From the NCBI GenBank assembly GCA_900552875.1, contig USCS01000008.1, positions 1-19,233 of the forward strand: DNA of 19,233 nt. Reading direction: 5' to 3'. This document shows, in pieces, positions 13,009 through 19,233 of this stretch (within the stretch, counting starts at the first letter, position 1; every line of letters starts with the position of its first letter). Below the pieces are notes generated by a model, which ran no database searches, was not told the DNA's origin, and saw nothing but the letters and a program-made list of their open reading frames with translations. The DNA comes from an uncultured Collinsella sp. Its GTDB lineage: Bacteria; Actinomycetota; Coriobacteriia; Coriobacteriales; Coriobacteriaceae. The translations under genes were made by a program, and so were the position numbers.

Positions 13009-15033
13009 TTAGCGTCGACGCTTCCAGATAATGCCGAGCATGATGACGATGATGCCGCCGATAAGGCACGCGCCAACTACTGCCAGCGTGCGGTCTCCCG
13101 TTGCGGCAAGCTTACCGGTCGTCTTCTTGGTGATGACCTTCGTGGTCGCCGTGTCCGTCTTAGACGAGGGCTTAGGCGTCGGGGCCGGTGAGGGCGTGGG
13201 GTCCACGGCTGCGGAGCCGAAGCCGATGGTGCCGGCGAGCCCGGCCATCTTGCTCTCCCAGCCGTTCTGCCCGATCAGCGCCCTTAGCGCTGACTCGCAG
13301 GTACCCCACTCGGTGTGCTTGGTGGCGTTTGCGAAGGTGGGGAAGTCGGTCGTGTTGGTAATGATGTAGTTGTTGGTGGCGACGGTATAGGTCTTGGTGG
13401 GATCGAACGTGCTGCCGTCTTTGGTGAGTGTGGCACTCACAATGCGCTTGCCTTCGGGCTGCGTCCAATCAATCGTCACGTTGATGCCGCCAAAGGAGAG
13501 AACGCTGCCAGAGTCATCGCGCCACTTGTACTTGTTTTGCGCCTCCTGCTCGGTGTGACCGGCCGCCACATAAGCCTGCTGAAGCTCGTAGCTGTCGTTG
13601 CAATCGTCGCTGATTTGTAGCGAGTGCTCGAGCGCTGCGAGGAAGTCCGCGCCGGTCATGGTCCAGGTCTCCACGGTGTTGCCGTAGGGCGAGATGGCGA
13701 TGACGTTGCCGGCGGTCACGTTGCCCGCCGCGATGCCGCCGCGGATGCCGCCAGCGTTTTCGATAGCGAAGTCCGCGCCCGTCAGGGCAAGATAGGAGCC
13801 GCAAATCACGTGGCCGATGGTCTGGGCCTTGGTGGTGTCGCCCTCCTTGCTGGGGCGGAAATCGGTGGTGCGCACCATTTCCCAACCATGCGTGCCTGCG
13901 GCGTCCTCGCCGTAGAAATAGTTGGTGGTGGATGTGCCGAGCACCTTGTTCGATTCGTTTTCAAAGTCCTCGTCGAGCGGCTTGATCTTGTTGCGGACGG
14001 CTTCAAGGCGGCTTTGGTAGTCGGAGCCCTTGTCGGGGTCTGCCAAAAGTTCGTTGACGTTCTTGGCGGTGTAGAGCTTCTCGTCGCTACCGTCTGCAGG
14101 GACCGTGACCGTGTCATCGTCGGTCGTCTCGGTGTCATTCGTGTTGTACTTGTACGGAATGGAAAGCAGCCCCACCTCGGCAAAGGCGCTGCCTGCCTCG
14201 ACAACGTGGATCGTCTTGCCGTCGGCTCCCGTCACCTTCTCGTTAAGGTTGATGTGCTCGTGGCCTGCGATAAGGGCATCGACGCCACGGAGTCGCGTGG
14301 CAAAGGTCTTGGCGTCGAGCGTGTGCGCGATACACACAACAACATCGCAGCCCTCCTTGCGCAGCTGCTCTGCCTCGGTATTGATGGCGTTCGCGGCACT
14401 CGAGAAGCTGGTGCCCGCGACCAGGTCCGCGCGCAGCGAGGAACCTAGCGACTCATCCATGGCACCCACGACGCCGACCTTGATTTTGTAGTCGAATGTG
14501 GAGTGATCCTCGGTATCCTCCCAGGTGCGATCGAGCGTCTTCGTGATGCTCGAGCTCCATACGCCGCTCGTGGACTTCGCGTTCGCGCAGAGCATGGCGA
14601 AGGGCGTGCCGGTGGTGCTGTAGCCGGTCATGGTGCGGAGTTTGTCTGCGCCGTAGCTCCAGTCGTGGTTGCCCGGCGTGGTCGCGTCGTAGCCGTCTAC
14701 ATAGAAGGTGTCCATGAGCTCGGCGATGCTCTTGCCCTCGCTCATGGTGGCGAAGGACTGCCCGTGGAAGGTGTCGCCCGCATCGAGCAAAAGATCGGGG
14801 GCGCTGTTTTGGGCGCTATAGAGAACCGCCAGCCCATCAAAGCCCACAGTGCCGGTGCCCTTGCTTGCGTTGTAGCTGTACTTGTAGCTGCCGTGGATGT
14901 CGTTGGTGTGCATGACGGCCACGGAGCCGTCAATGGCGGCGGGCAGGTTCCCCGCGAAAGCGAGGCTTGGGATGCCTGCGAGCGCGCCGGCAAACAACGC
15001 GGCGGCTAACGCAAGGCGGGGGAGTCTTTTCAT
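13009..15033 (-). CDS. Cell-surface 5'-nucleotidase/UshA-type phosphoesterase with LAATG anchor
   Basis: A secreted enzyme expected to remove phosphate from extracellular nucleotides. It has 674 residues. The signal peptide covers about 1-27 (ending LAFAG). The metallophosphatase domain has D45-x-H47, GD at 86-87, GNHD at 121-124 and GHEH near 248. The 5'-nucleotidase C-terminal domain occupies about 360-590. A Pro/Thr/Lys-rich linker leads to LAATG (642-646), a hydrophobic helix and the tail KRRR. LAxTG is the type of motif recognised by class E sortases in Actinobacteria, so wall attachment is likely. AAGGA lies 8 bases before the ATG. It is a single-gene unit, bounded by repeat copies C/D upstream and a terminator downstream. 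Confidence 0.93.
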   Translation of the reverse strand: MKRLPRLALAAALFAGALAGIPSLAFAGNLPAAIDGSVAVMHTNDIHGSYKYSYNASKGTGTVGFDGLAVLYSAQNSAPDLLLDAGDTFHGQSFATMSEGKSIAELMDTFYVDGYDATTPGNHDWSYGADKLRTMTGYSTTGTPFAMLCANAKSTSGVWSSSITKTLDRTWEDTEDHSTFDYKIKVGVVGAMDESLGSSLRADLVAGTSFSSAANAINTEAEQLRKEGCDVVVCIAHTLDAKTFATRLRGVDALIAGHEHINLNEKVTGADGKTIHVVEAGSAFAEVGLLSIPYKYNTNDTETTDDDTVTVPADGSDEKLYTAKNVNELLADPDKGSDYQSRLEAVRNKIKPLDEDFENESNKVLGTSTTNYFYGEDAAGTHGWEMVRTTDFRPSKEGDTTKAQTIGHVICGSYLALTGADFAIENAGGIRGGIAAGNVTAGNVIAISPYGNTVETWTMTGADFLAALEHSLQISDDCNDSYELQQAYVAAGHTEQEAQNKYKWRDDSGSVLSFGGINVTIDWTQPEGKRIVSATLTKDGSTFDPTKTYTVATNNYIITNTTDFPTFANATKHTEWGTCESALRALIGQNGWESKMAGLAGTIGFGSAAVDPTPSPAPTPKPSSKTDTATTKVITKKTTGKLAATGDRTLAVVGACLIGGIIVIMLGIIWKRRR

Positions 15034-15097
15034 GGCAGTTTCCTTAGTCCTTAGCCAGAATGTCTGGTTGAATATCGGATTATCGACATAATATGCG

Positions 15098-15137
15098 AAA
15101 ACCGCCGCAAGGGCGCCTGTCCCTTAGCGGCGGTTTT
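15098..15137. repeat. Hairpin repeat, copy C of the CCTGTCCC family
   Basis: An 11-base-pair stem AAAACCGCCGC/GCGGCGGTTTT plus an inner AAGGG/CCCTT stem with one bulged A (15126). The loop region contains the core CCTGTCCC (15116-15123). It lies between the ATPase 3' end and the nucleotidase 5' end. Confidence 0.8.
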
Positions 15138-15151
15138 GACGTTTGCGCAGA

Positions 15152-15194
15152 TAAAACCTGCCAAAATAAACCTGTCCCTTTTTGGCAGGTTTTA
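15152..15194. repeat. Hairpin repeat, copy D of the CCTGTCCC family, likely terminator
   Basis: A perfect 15-base-pair stem (15152-15166 with 15180-15194) with core CCTGTCCC at 15171-15178. It includes the TAA stop codon of the ATPase gene (15192-15194). On the minus strand the second arm ends in GGTTTTATC, so it can act as terminator for the ABC operon. Confidence 0.82.
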
Positions 15195-15986
15195 GCTCAG
15201 CAGCATGCGGTCGTTGGCGAGCTCGCCGCCCGAGACCTCCTCGAACTTCTGCAGCAGGTCGGCTACGGTGAGCGACTTCTTCTCATCGCCCGCCACGTCG
15301 TAGATCACGTGGCCTTCGTGCATCATGATTAGACGGTTGCCCAGACGGATGGCGTCGTTCATGTTGTGCGTGACCATGAGCGTGGTCAGGTGGTTCTCGT
15401 CGACGATCTCCTCGGTCAGGTTAAGCACCTTAGAGGCCGTCTTGGGGTCGAGGGCCGCGGTGTGCTCGTCGAGCAGCAGCAGGCGCGGCCTGGTGAGCGT
15501 GGCCATCAGCAGGGTGAGTGCCTGGCGCTGGCCACCCGAGAGCAGGCCGACCTTGGCGTTGAGACGCGTGTCCAGACCAAGGTCCAGGCGCTTGAGCAGC
15601 TCGACGTACTCATCTTTCTCGGCCTTGGTGACGCCCCACGAAAGGCCGCGACGCTGGCCGCGACGCTTGGCGAGGGCCAGGTTCTCGGCGATTTGCATGT
15701 CGGCAGCGGTACCGCGCATGGGGTCCTGAAACACGCGGCCCAGGTACTTGGCGCGCTGCGACTCGCTCAGGCGCGAGATGTCGGTGCCGTCGAGCTCAAT
15801 AACGCCCGAATCGAGCGGGTACACGCCGGCGATCATGTTGAGCAGCGTGGACTTGCCGGCGCCGTTGCCGCCGATCACGGTTACAAAGTCGCCGTCATTC
15901 AGGGTGAGGTCGACGCCGGTGAGCGCGCGCTTCTCGGTGACGGTGCCCTTGTTAAAGGTCTTCTTGACGTGCGAGAGCTTAAGCAT
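15192..15986 (-). CDS. ABC transporter ATP-binding protein (TrpXYZ-like system)
   Basis: The cytosolic ATPase of an importer, 264 residues. Walker A is GGNGAGKST at 39-47, the signature is LSGGQ at 149-153 and Walker B is LLLLDE at 169-174. The Q-loop falls in GRVFQDPMRGTAADMQIAEN, whose GTAADM-type sequence resembles the ATPases of TrpXYZ-like (aromatic amino acid) importers. I chose the ATG at 15986, giving MLKLSHVKKT and an 8-base overlap with the permease gene. An alternative ATG at 15995 adds three residues. The gene ends inside hairpin repeat D. Confidence 0.92.
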   Translation of the reverse strand: MLKLSHVKKTFNKGTVTEKRALTGVDLTLNDGDFVTVIGGNGAGKSTLLNMIAGVYPLDSGVIELDGTDISRLSESQRAKYLGRVFQDPMRGTAADMQIAENLALAKRRGQRRGLSWGVTKAEKDEYVELLKRLDLGLDTRLNAKVGLLSGGQRQALTLLMATLTRPRLLLLDEHTAALDPKTASKVLNLTEEIVDENHLTTLMVTHNMNDAIRLGNRLIMMHEGHVIYDVAGDEKKSLTVADLLQKFEEVSGGELANDRMLLS

Positions 15987-16902
15987 CTGCCTCATCCCCC
16001 TTCGTGTAGGAGCTGCGGAGCTTATAGCGCTCCCAAACCACGGGCACGCACAGGGCCACAGCGACAATCACGGCGGAGAGCAGCTTCATGTCGTTGGCGT
16101 CCATGCCCAACTGCAGCACGATGGCGCGGATAAGGAAGTACACCACGGAGCCAAAGACGGCGGAGGCAAGACGGACGCTAAACTGCGTGAGGCCGCCGGG
16201 CAGCAGACGGCCGAGCACCTCGCCGATAACAATGGCGGCAAGACCGATAACGATGGCACCGGTGCCCATACCAATGTCGGCATACTTTTGGCTCTGGCAG
16301 ATGAGCGCGCCCGAAAGGCCGATGAGGGCGTTGGAGAGCACGAGGGCGATCATCTTGGTGGAGTTGGTGTTGACGCCCAGGGCGCGGATCATGTACTCGT
16401 TGTTGCCGGTGGCGCGCAGCGCCGAGCCGATCTCGGTGCCAAAGAACCAATACAGGATGGCAACGATAGCCACGGCGAGCAGGATGCCCAAGATGATGGC
16501 AACGGTGGACTGCGGCAGACCGGTCATATTGCTGACGGCGGAGAACACGGTGCCCTTGGCAAGAATGGGCGTATTGGACTTGCCCATGATGCGCAGGTTG
16601 ATGGACCACAGGCTGATCTGGGTGAGGATTCCGGCGAGGATCGCAGGAATCTCAAAGACGGTGGTCAAAATGCCCGTGACGGCGCCCGCGATGGCGCCGG
16701 CGCACATACCGGCCAGCACGGCGAGCAGCGGGTCGACGTTGTTATTGACGATGAGCACAGCGCAGACGCAGCCGCCGAGGGCAAAGCTGCCGTCGCAGGT
16801 CATATCGGGAATGTCGAGCAGGCGGAACGTGATAAACACGCCAAGCACCATAATGCCCCAGAGGACGCCCTGCGAAACGGCGCCCTGCAATGCAATGAGC
16901 AT
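15979..16902 (-). CDS. ABC transporter permease (TrpXYZ-like system)
   Basis: The membrane component of the importer, 307 residues with about eight to ten hydrophobic segments. The N-terminal region has DMTCDGSFALGG (33-44), characteristic of the permeases that partner with this type of lipoprotein (branched-chain/ribose-type permease fold). The C-terminal tail is cytosolic (RYKLRSSYTKGDEADA). GGAGGT lies 8 bases before the ATG. It overlaps the ATPase start by 8 bases. A 203-base gap with hairpins separates it from the lipoprotein gene, which may lower its expression relative to the binding protein. Confidence 0.92.
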   Translation of the reverse strand: MLIALQGAVSQGVLWGIMVLGVFITFRLLDIPDMTCDGSFALGGCVCAVLIVNNNVDPLLAVLAGMCAGAIAGAVTGILTTVFEIPAILAGILTQISLWSINLRIMGKSNTPILAKGTVFSAVSNMTGLPQSTVAIILGILLAVAIVAILYWFFGTEIGSALRATGNNEYMIRALGVNTNSTKMIALVLSNALIGLSGALICQSQKYADIGMGTGAIVIGLAAIVIGEVLGRLLPGGLTQFSVRLASAVFGSVVYFLIRAIVLQLGMDANDMKLLSAVIVAVALCVPVVWERYKLRSSYTKGDEADA

Positions 16903-17006
16903 GCTTCATACCTCCTAGGATAGGGTGGACACGTGATTCACCATAATAGCGGTAACAATGCATAGAAGAGCTGCGGACAGACGTTTTGTTTTACCTGAAA
17001 CAAGCA

Positions 17007-17035
17007 GGGCGGACGCCGGTCTACAGCGCCCGCCC
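17007..17035 (-). terminator. Attenuator-like hairpin between lipoprotein and permease genes
   Basis: GGGCGG pairs with CCGCCC and CGC with GCG (17007-17016 with 17026-17035) around a 9-base loop, with one A-C mismatch. On the minus strand a partly T-rich TGCTTGTTTC follows. It could end part of the transcripts after the lipoprotein gene. Confidence 0.6.
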
Positions 17036-17080
17036 CTGTGGCTCAGATATTGAATAACGCGGCTAAAGCGCGAGCACGGG

Positions 17081-17119
17081 CTCTAGACGCATGCCGCGTA
17101 TGGCATTACGCGTCCAGAG
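17081..17119 (-). other. Hairpin covering the 3' end of the lipoprotein gene
   Basis: Fourteen base pairs with one mismatch and a 3-base bulge (17081-17095 with 17102-17119) and a 6-base loop. The lipoprotein stop codon (17106-17108) lies in the right arm. There is no clear T tract, so an mRNA 3'-end stabiliser is as likely as a terminator. Confidence 0.5.
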
Positions 17120-18086
17120 CGGAAAGGTCGATGCCCAGGGCCTCGGCCATTTCGTCGTTCTTGACGACGACCAGGTCCTTGCTCGAGAGGTGCTTGATCG
17201 GCATGTCTTCGGGCTTGGCCTCGCCCTTCAGGATCTTAACGGCCATCTCGCCCGCGGCGTAGCCCAGGTCCTCGTAATTGATGGAGAGGGTGAACAGGCC
17301 GCCGGCCATGCACATACCCTCCTCGCCAGTCACGAAGGGAAGCTTGTTTTCCTTGCAGATCTGGCCGACCTGCGAGGCACCCGCGGCGATGGTGTTGTCG
17401 GTGGGGGAGTACAGCGCGTCGACCTTGCCCACGGCAGACTCGACGACGGACTGAATCTCGTTGGAGCTCGAGACGGTGAAATCGGTGTACTCCAGGCCCA
17501 GCTTGTCGAGTTCCTTCTTGGCGGCCTTGATCTGGACGTCGGAGTTGGACTCGGCGGTGCAGTAGAGCAGGCCGACCTTTTTAACGTCGGGCAGGACCTT
17601 CTGCATCATCTCGAGCTGCTCGGCGACCGGGGTGAGGTCGGAAGCGCCCGTGACGTTGGTGCCCGGCTTGTCGTTGTCCTGGACCAGGCCGGAGGCGGCG
17701 TAGTCGGTGATGGCACAGCCCACGATGGGGATATCGGCCGTGGCGCCGGCGGCAGCCTGCGCGGCGGGCGTGGCGATGGCATAAATCAGGTTGACGTTGT
17801 CGCCCACAAACTTGTCGGCAATGGACTTACACGTGGACTGGTCGTTCTGGGCGTTCTTCTGGTCGATCTTGACCTTAAGGCCGCTCTTCTTGATGGCCTT
17901 GACGAAGCCGTCGTTGGCGGCATCGAGCGCGGAGTGCTCGGTGAGCTGCAGAACGCCGATGGTGTAGTCGGAACCGGCGGCAGCAGAGCCGGAACCAGAG
18001 TTGCCGCCGCATCCGGCGAGCGGGGCGAGCGCGAGCAGGCCGGCGGAGACCAGAAGGCTCCTGCGGCTGATGGTGATGTCCTTCAT
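17106..18086 (-). CDS. ABC transporter substrate-binding lipoprotein (TrpXYZ-like system)
   Basis: The extracellular binding protein of the importer, 326 residues. The signal peptide MKDITISRRSLLVSAGLLAL ends in the lipobox LAGC with the lipidated cysteine at C26. The SRRSLL stretch looks like a twin-arginine signal, so Tat export is possible. After a Gly/Ser linker, the mature part starts YTIGVLQLTEHSALDAANDG, typical of the ABC_sub_bind family whose known members bind tryptophan or other aromatic compounds. I chose the ATG at 18086, with GGGGG 8 bases upstream; an upstream ATG at 18134 would hide the signal peptide. It is first in the operon. The ligand cannot be settled from sequence. Confidence 0.92.
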   Translation of the reverse strand: MKDITISRRSLLVSAGLLALAPLAGCGGNSGSGSAAAGSDYTIGVLQLTEHSALDAANDGFVKAIKKSGLKVKIDQKNAQNDQSTCKSIADKFVGDNVNLIYAIATPAAQAAAGATADIPIVGCAITDYAASGLVQDNDKPGTNVTGASDLTPVAEQLEMMQKVLPDVKKVGLLYCTAESNSDVQIKAAKKELDKLGLEYTDFTVSSSNEIQSVVESAVGKVDALYSPTDNTIAAGASQVGQICKENKLPFVTGEEGMCMAGGLFTLSINYEDLGYAAGEMAVKILKGEAKPEDMPIKHLSSKDLVVVKNDEMAEALGIDLSALDA

Positions 18087-18121
18087 ATCATTACCCCCAG
18101 TATAAAAATGGCTGGAAACAC

Positions 18122-18140
18122 TGCACTGGGACAAAGTGCA
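18122..18140. promoter_or_regulatory. Palindrome just downstream of the ABC operon promoter
   Basis: TGCACTGGGACAAAGTGCA has 6-base arms with a 7-base spacer. It begins a few bases after the predicted transcription start, where a repressor or an RNA hairpin could act. Confidence 0.4.
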
Positions 18141-18149
18141 AGTGGGACT

Positions 18150-18177
18150 ATAGTAGCGCTGATGTCCATTTTTACAA
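18150..18177 (-). promoter_or_regulatory. Promoter of the ABC importer operon
   Basis: On the minus strand TTGTAA (18177-18172) is followed after 16 bases by TACTAT (18155-18150). Transcription should begin near 18143, leaving a leader of about 57 bases. No T-box or known riboswitch fits in so short a leader. Confidence 0.55.
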
Positions 18178-18204
18178 CAGCCTGGCGGGTTTTTTAATAC
18201 AGAA

Positions 18205-18237
18205 TCGGATGGGCGGTACGGGTAGTCGAATGGGCGG
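18205..18237. promoter_or_regulatory. Tandem 12-base direct repeats upstream of the ABC operon promoter
   Basis: TCGGATGGGCGG (18205-18216) and TCGAATGGGCGG (18226-18237) agree at 11 of 12 positions and are exactly 21 bases apart, two helical turns. They lie about 60-95 bases upstream of the predicted start, a common place for an activator site. They also lie just past the 3' end of the WYL-like gene. Confidence 0.45.
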
Positions 18238-18246
18238 CGGAGGGTC

Positions 18247-19032
18247 TTATGCGGCGGAGGAGGCGTCGTCCTCGTCCAGGGCGGCGAAGAGCTTCTTGCC
18301 GTCGAGCAGGCGCGTGCTGACGTTTCTCATACGGGCGATCTCGACGGTGCGCAGCGTATCGTCGGTGCCTCGGGCGTCGTAGACCGTTCCCAGCAGATAC
18401 GAGATGCCATCGCGCTGCCTGATGGCAAAGGGACGGAGTGTCATCCGTGCTGCTTCGGTTTCGCCGCGTGTCGTGACGCTCGAAATATCAAAACTCACCG
18501 TGGTTCCGTGGTCGATGGCCTGCTCGACGAGCTCGCACGTGTCGATGCGCTTGATAGGCGTGCGTGTTGCCTTGGTAGCCTTGCTGCCTGCGCTTGGAGC
18601 GGGTTCGGGTGTATCGAGGTAGCCGCGAACGTCGGCGCTCGCCATGGCAACTAAGTGCTGCGCCATGCTCTTGCGGATAGCGATAGGCGTGGAGCGGTTG
18701 CGCATGACCATACCGTGGAGCCGGATGATCTCTTCATCGGTGAGCGGGCGGGTAAGAAGTTTGTAGCCCACGCCGCGTTTGTATTCAATTTCGTATCCGG
18801 CATGGCGAAGCGCGGAGATGGCGGTGTAGATGCTGCGCCGCGCCGCCGAGATGGGCATGCGGGCGGGGTCGTCGGGATGGGCGAGGCGCCGGATCAGCTC
18901 ATCGGAAAGCATGGCCTTGTCTTCGCCGGTGTTTTCGCTCAAGAGCTGCAGGATACGAACGGCGCGATAGGCTGCCATCGAGGCGGCGCCCCTCGTCGTG
19001 GTGTCGTAGGTTTCAACAGCGGCTTCGGTCAT
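18247..19032 (-). CDS. WYL-domain-like transcriptional regulator
   Basis: A 261-residue DNA-binding regulator. The N-terminal winged helix-turn-helix (about 22-93) includes SARRSIYTAISALRHAGYEIEYKRGVGY in its recognition/wing part, given here only as a landmark. The C-terminal half (about 155-250) resembles a WYL ligand-binding domain: VEQAIDHGTTVSFDI, then RPFAIRQRDGISYLLGTV, where YLLG stands for the W-Y-L signature. A low-complexity linker joins them. I chose the ATG at 19032 (AAAGGA about 10 bases upstream); a GTG at 19041 is possible but too close to that site. It faces the same way as the ABC importer and may regulate it, but the ligand is unknown. Confidence 0.78.
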   Translation of the reverse strand: MTEAAVETYDTTTRGAASMAAYRAVRILQLLSENTGEDKAMLSDELIRRLAHPDDPARMPISAARRSIYTAISALRHAGYEIEYKRGVGYKLLTRPLTDEEIIRLHGMVMRNRSTPIAIRKSMAQHLVAMASADVRGYLDTPEPAPSAGSKATKATRTPIKRIDTCELVEQAIDHGTTVSFDISSVTTRGETEAARMTLRPFAIRQRDGISYLLGTVYDARGTDDTLRTVEIARMRNVSTRLLDGKKLFAALDEDDASSAA

Positions 19033-19142
19033 GGTGCCCACGTCCTTTCCGTTTTGGGTGGCGACGGTATGGAGCCTAGGACGCGGGGCTTTCCCAGGGG
19101 CGCAGGGCGCTCTGGGCGGTCGGTAGTCGTCGGCAAACGGCG

Positions 19143-19227
19143 GGTCGAGTTTTCAACAGCCCTGCTCAACTGACCAAAAACTTGCCAAAAGCTTGACGGA
19201 TGCTGTTGAAAAAAGCGTCTCTCGACC
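19143..19227. repeat. Interrupted inverted repeat upstream of the WYL-like gene
   Basis: TTTTCAACAGC (19150-19160) pairs perfectly with GCTGTTGAAAA (19202-19212), and GGTCGAG (19143-19149) with CTCGACC (19221-19227), with 8 extra bases on the right side. The interior has CAAAAACTTGCCAAAAGCTTG. It could be an operator region or a dispersed element running off the window's end. Confidence 0.55.
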
Positions 19228-19233
19228 GATGTC

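Noticed and set aside
18087..18146. T-box or riboswitch ahead of the ABC importer
   Set aside because: The leader is only about 57 bases and shows one short palindrome; no T-box sequence or terminator/antiterminator pair is visible.
17091..18197. 368-codon open frame antisense to the lipoprotein gene
   Set aside because: Covers the real gene, its signal peptide and its promoter on the opposite strand; valine/glycine-rich shadow composition.
1..19233. Insertion sequence, integrase or phage genes
   Set aside because: No transposase, integrase or phage protein is recognisable in any long frame; mobility is suggested only by short repeats.

Overview
The window looks like chromosomal DNA from a high-G+C Gram-positive gut actinobacterium, most likely Collinsella or a close relative in the Coriobacteriia. 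This is inferred from the gene order (tRNA-Thr, tRNA-Met, rpmG, tRNA-Trp, secE, nusG, rplK, rplA, as in Actinobacteria), the codon use of the ribosomal genes, a cell-surface protein with an LAxTG-type anchor, and a family of short intergenic hairpins. No database search was possible.

Layout. (1) Bases 1-511 hold no convincing gene, but they contain two paired inverted repeats built on TGTTACAGAT and a terminator. (2) 512-4325 is a phospho-beta-glycoside module: a GH1 phospho-glycosidase and a PTS IIBC permease on the minus strand, and a divergent RpiR/SIS regulator on the plus strand, with palindromic operator candidates between them. A 20-base near-identical direct repeat lies on each side of this module. 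(3) 4637-9185 is the housekeeping translation/secretion block on the plus strand: a strong promoter, tRNA-Tyr/Thr/Met, tuf, a terminator, a second promoter of the same design, rpmG, tRNA-Trp, secE, nusG, rplK, rplA and a terminator. (4) 9197-12880 on the minus strand carries a small metallophosphoesterase translationally coupled to a 638-residue cytosolic protein with a ParB-like N-terminus and a Bmp-type ligand-binding domain, followed (upstream) by an MscS-type channel. (5) 13009-15033 is a secreted 5'-nucleotidase with a class-E-sortase-like LAATG anchor. (6) 15192-18086 is a three-gene ABC importer (lipoprotein, permease, ATPase) of the TrpXYZ-like type, preceded by a WYL-like regulator at 18247-19032.

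How parts may work together. The PTS module imports and phosphorylates a beta-glycoside, and the GH1 enzyme cleaves the phospho-sugar under RpiR control. The tRNA-tuf-rpmG-secE-nusG-rplKA block supplies translation and secretion components from two matching strong promoters. The minus-strand half is a set of small transcription units separated by hairpins. Four of these hairpins belong to one repeat family with a CCTGTCCC core, and all four sit at gene 3' ends.

The least understood genes are the coupled Bmp-like/metallophosphoesterase pair. The least explained non-coding structures are the paired TGTTACAGAT repeats (93-219) and a long structured element between two convergent genes (9276-9373).
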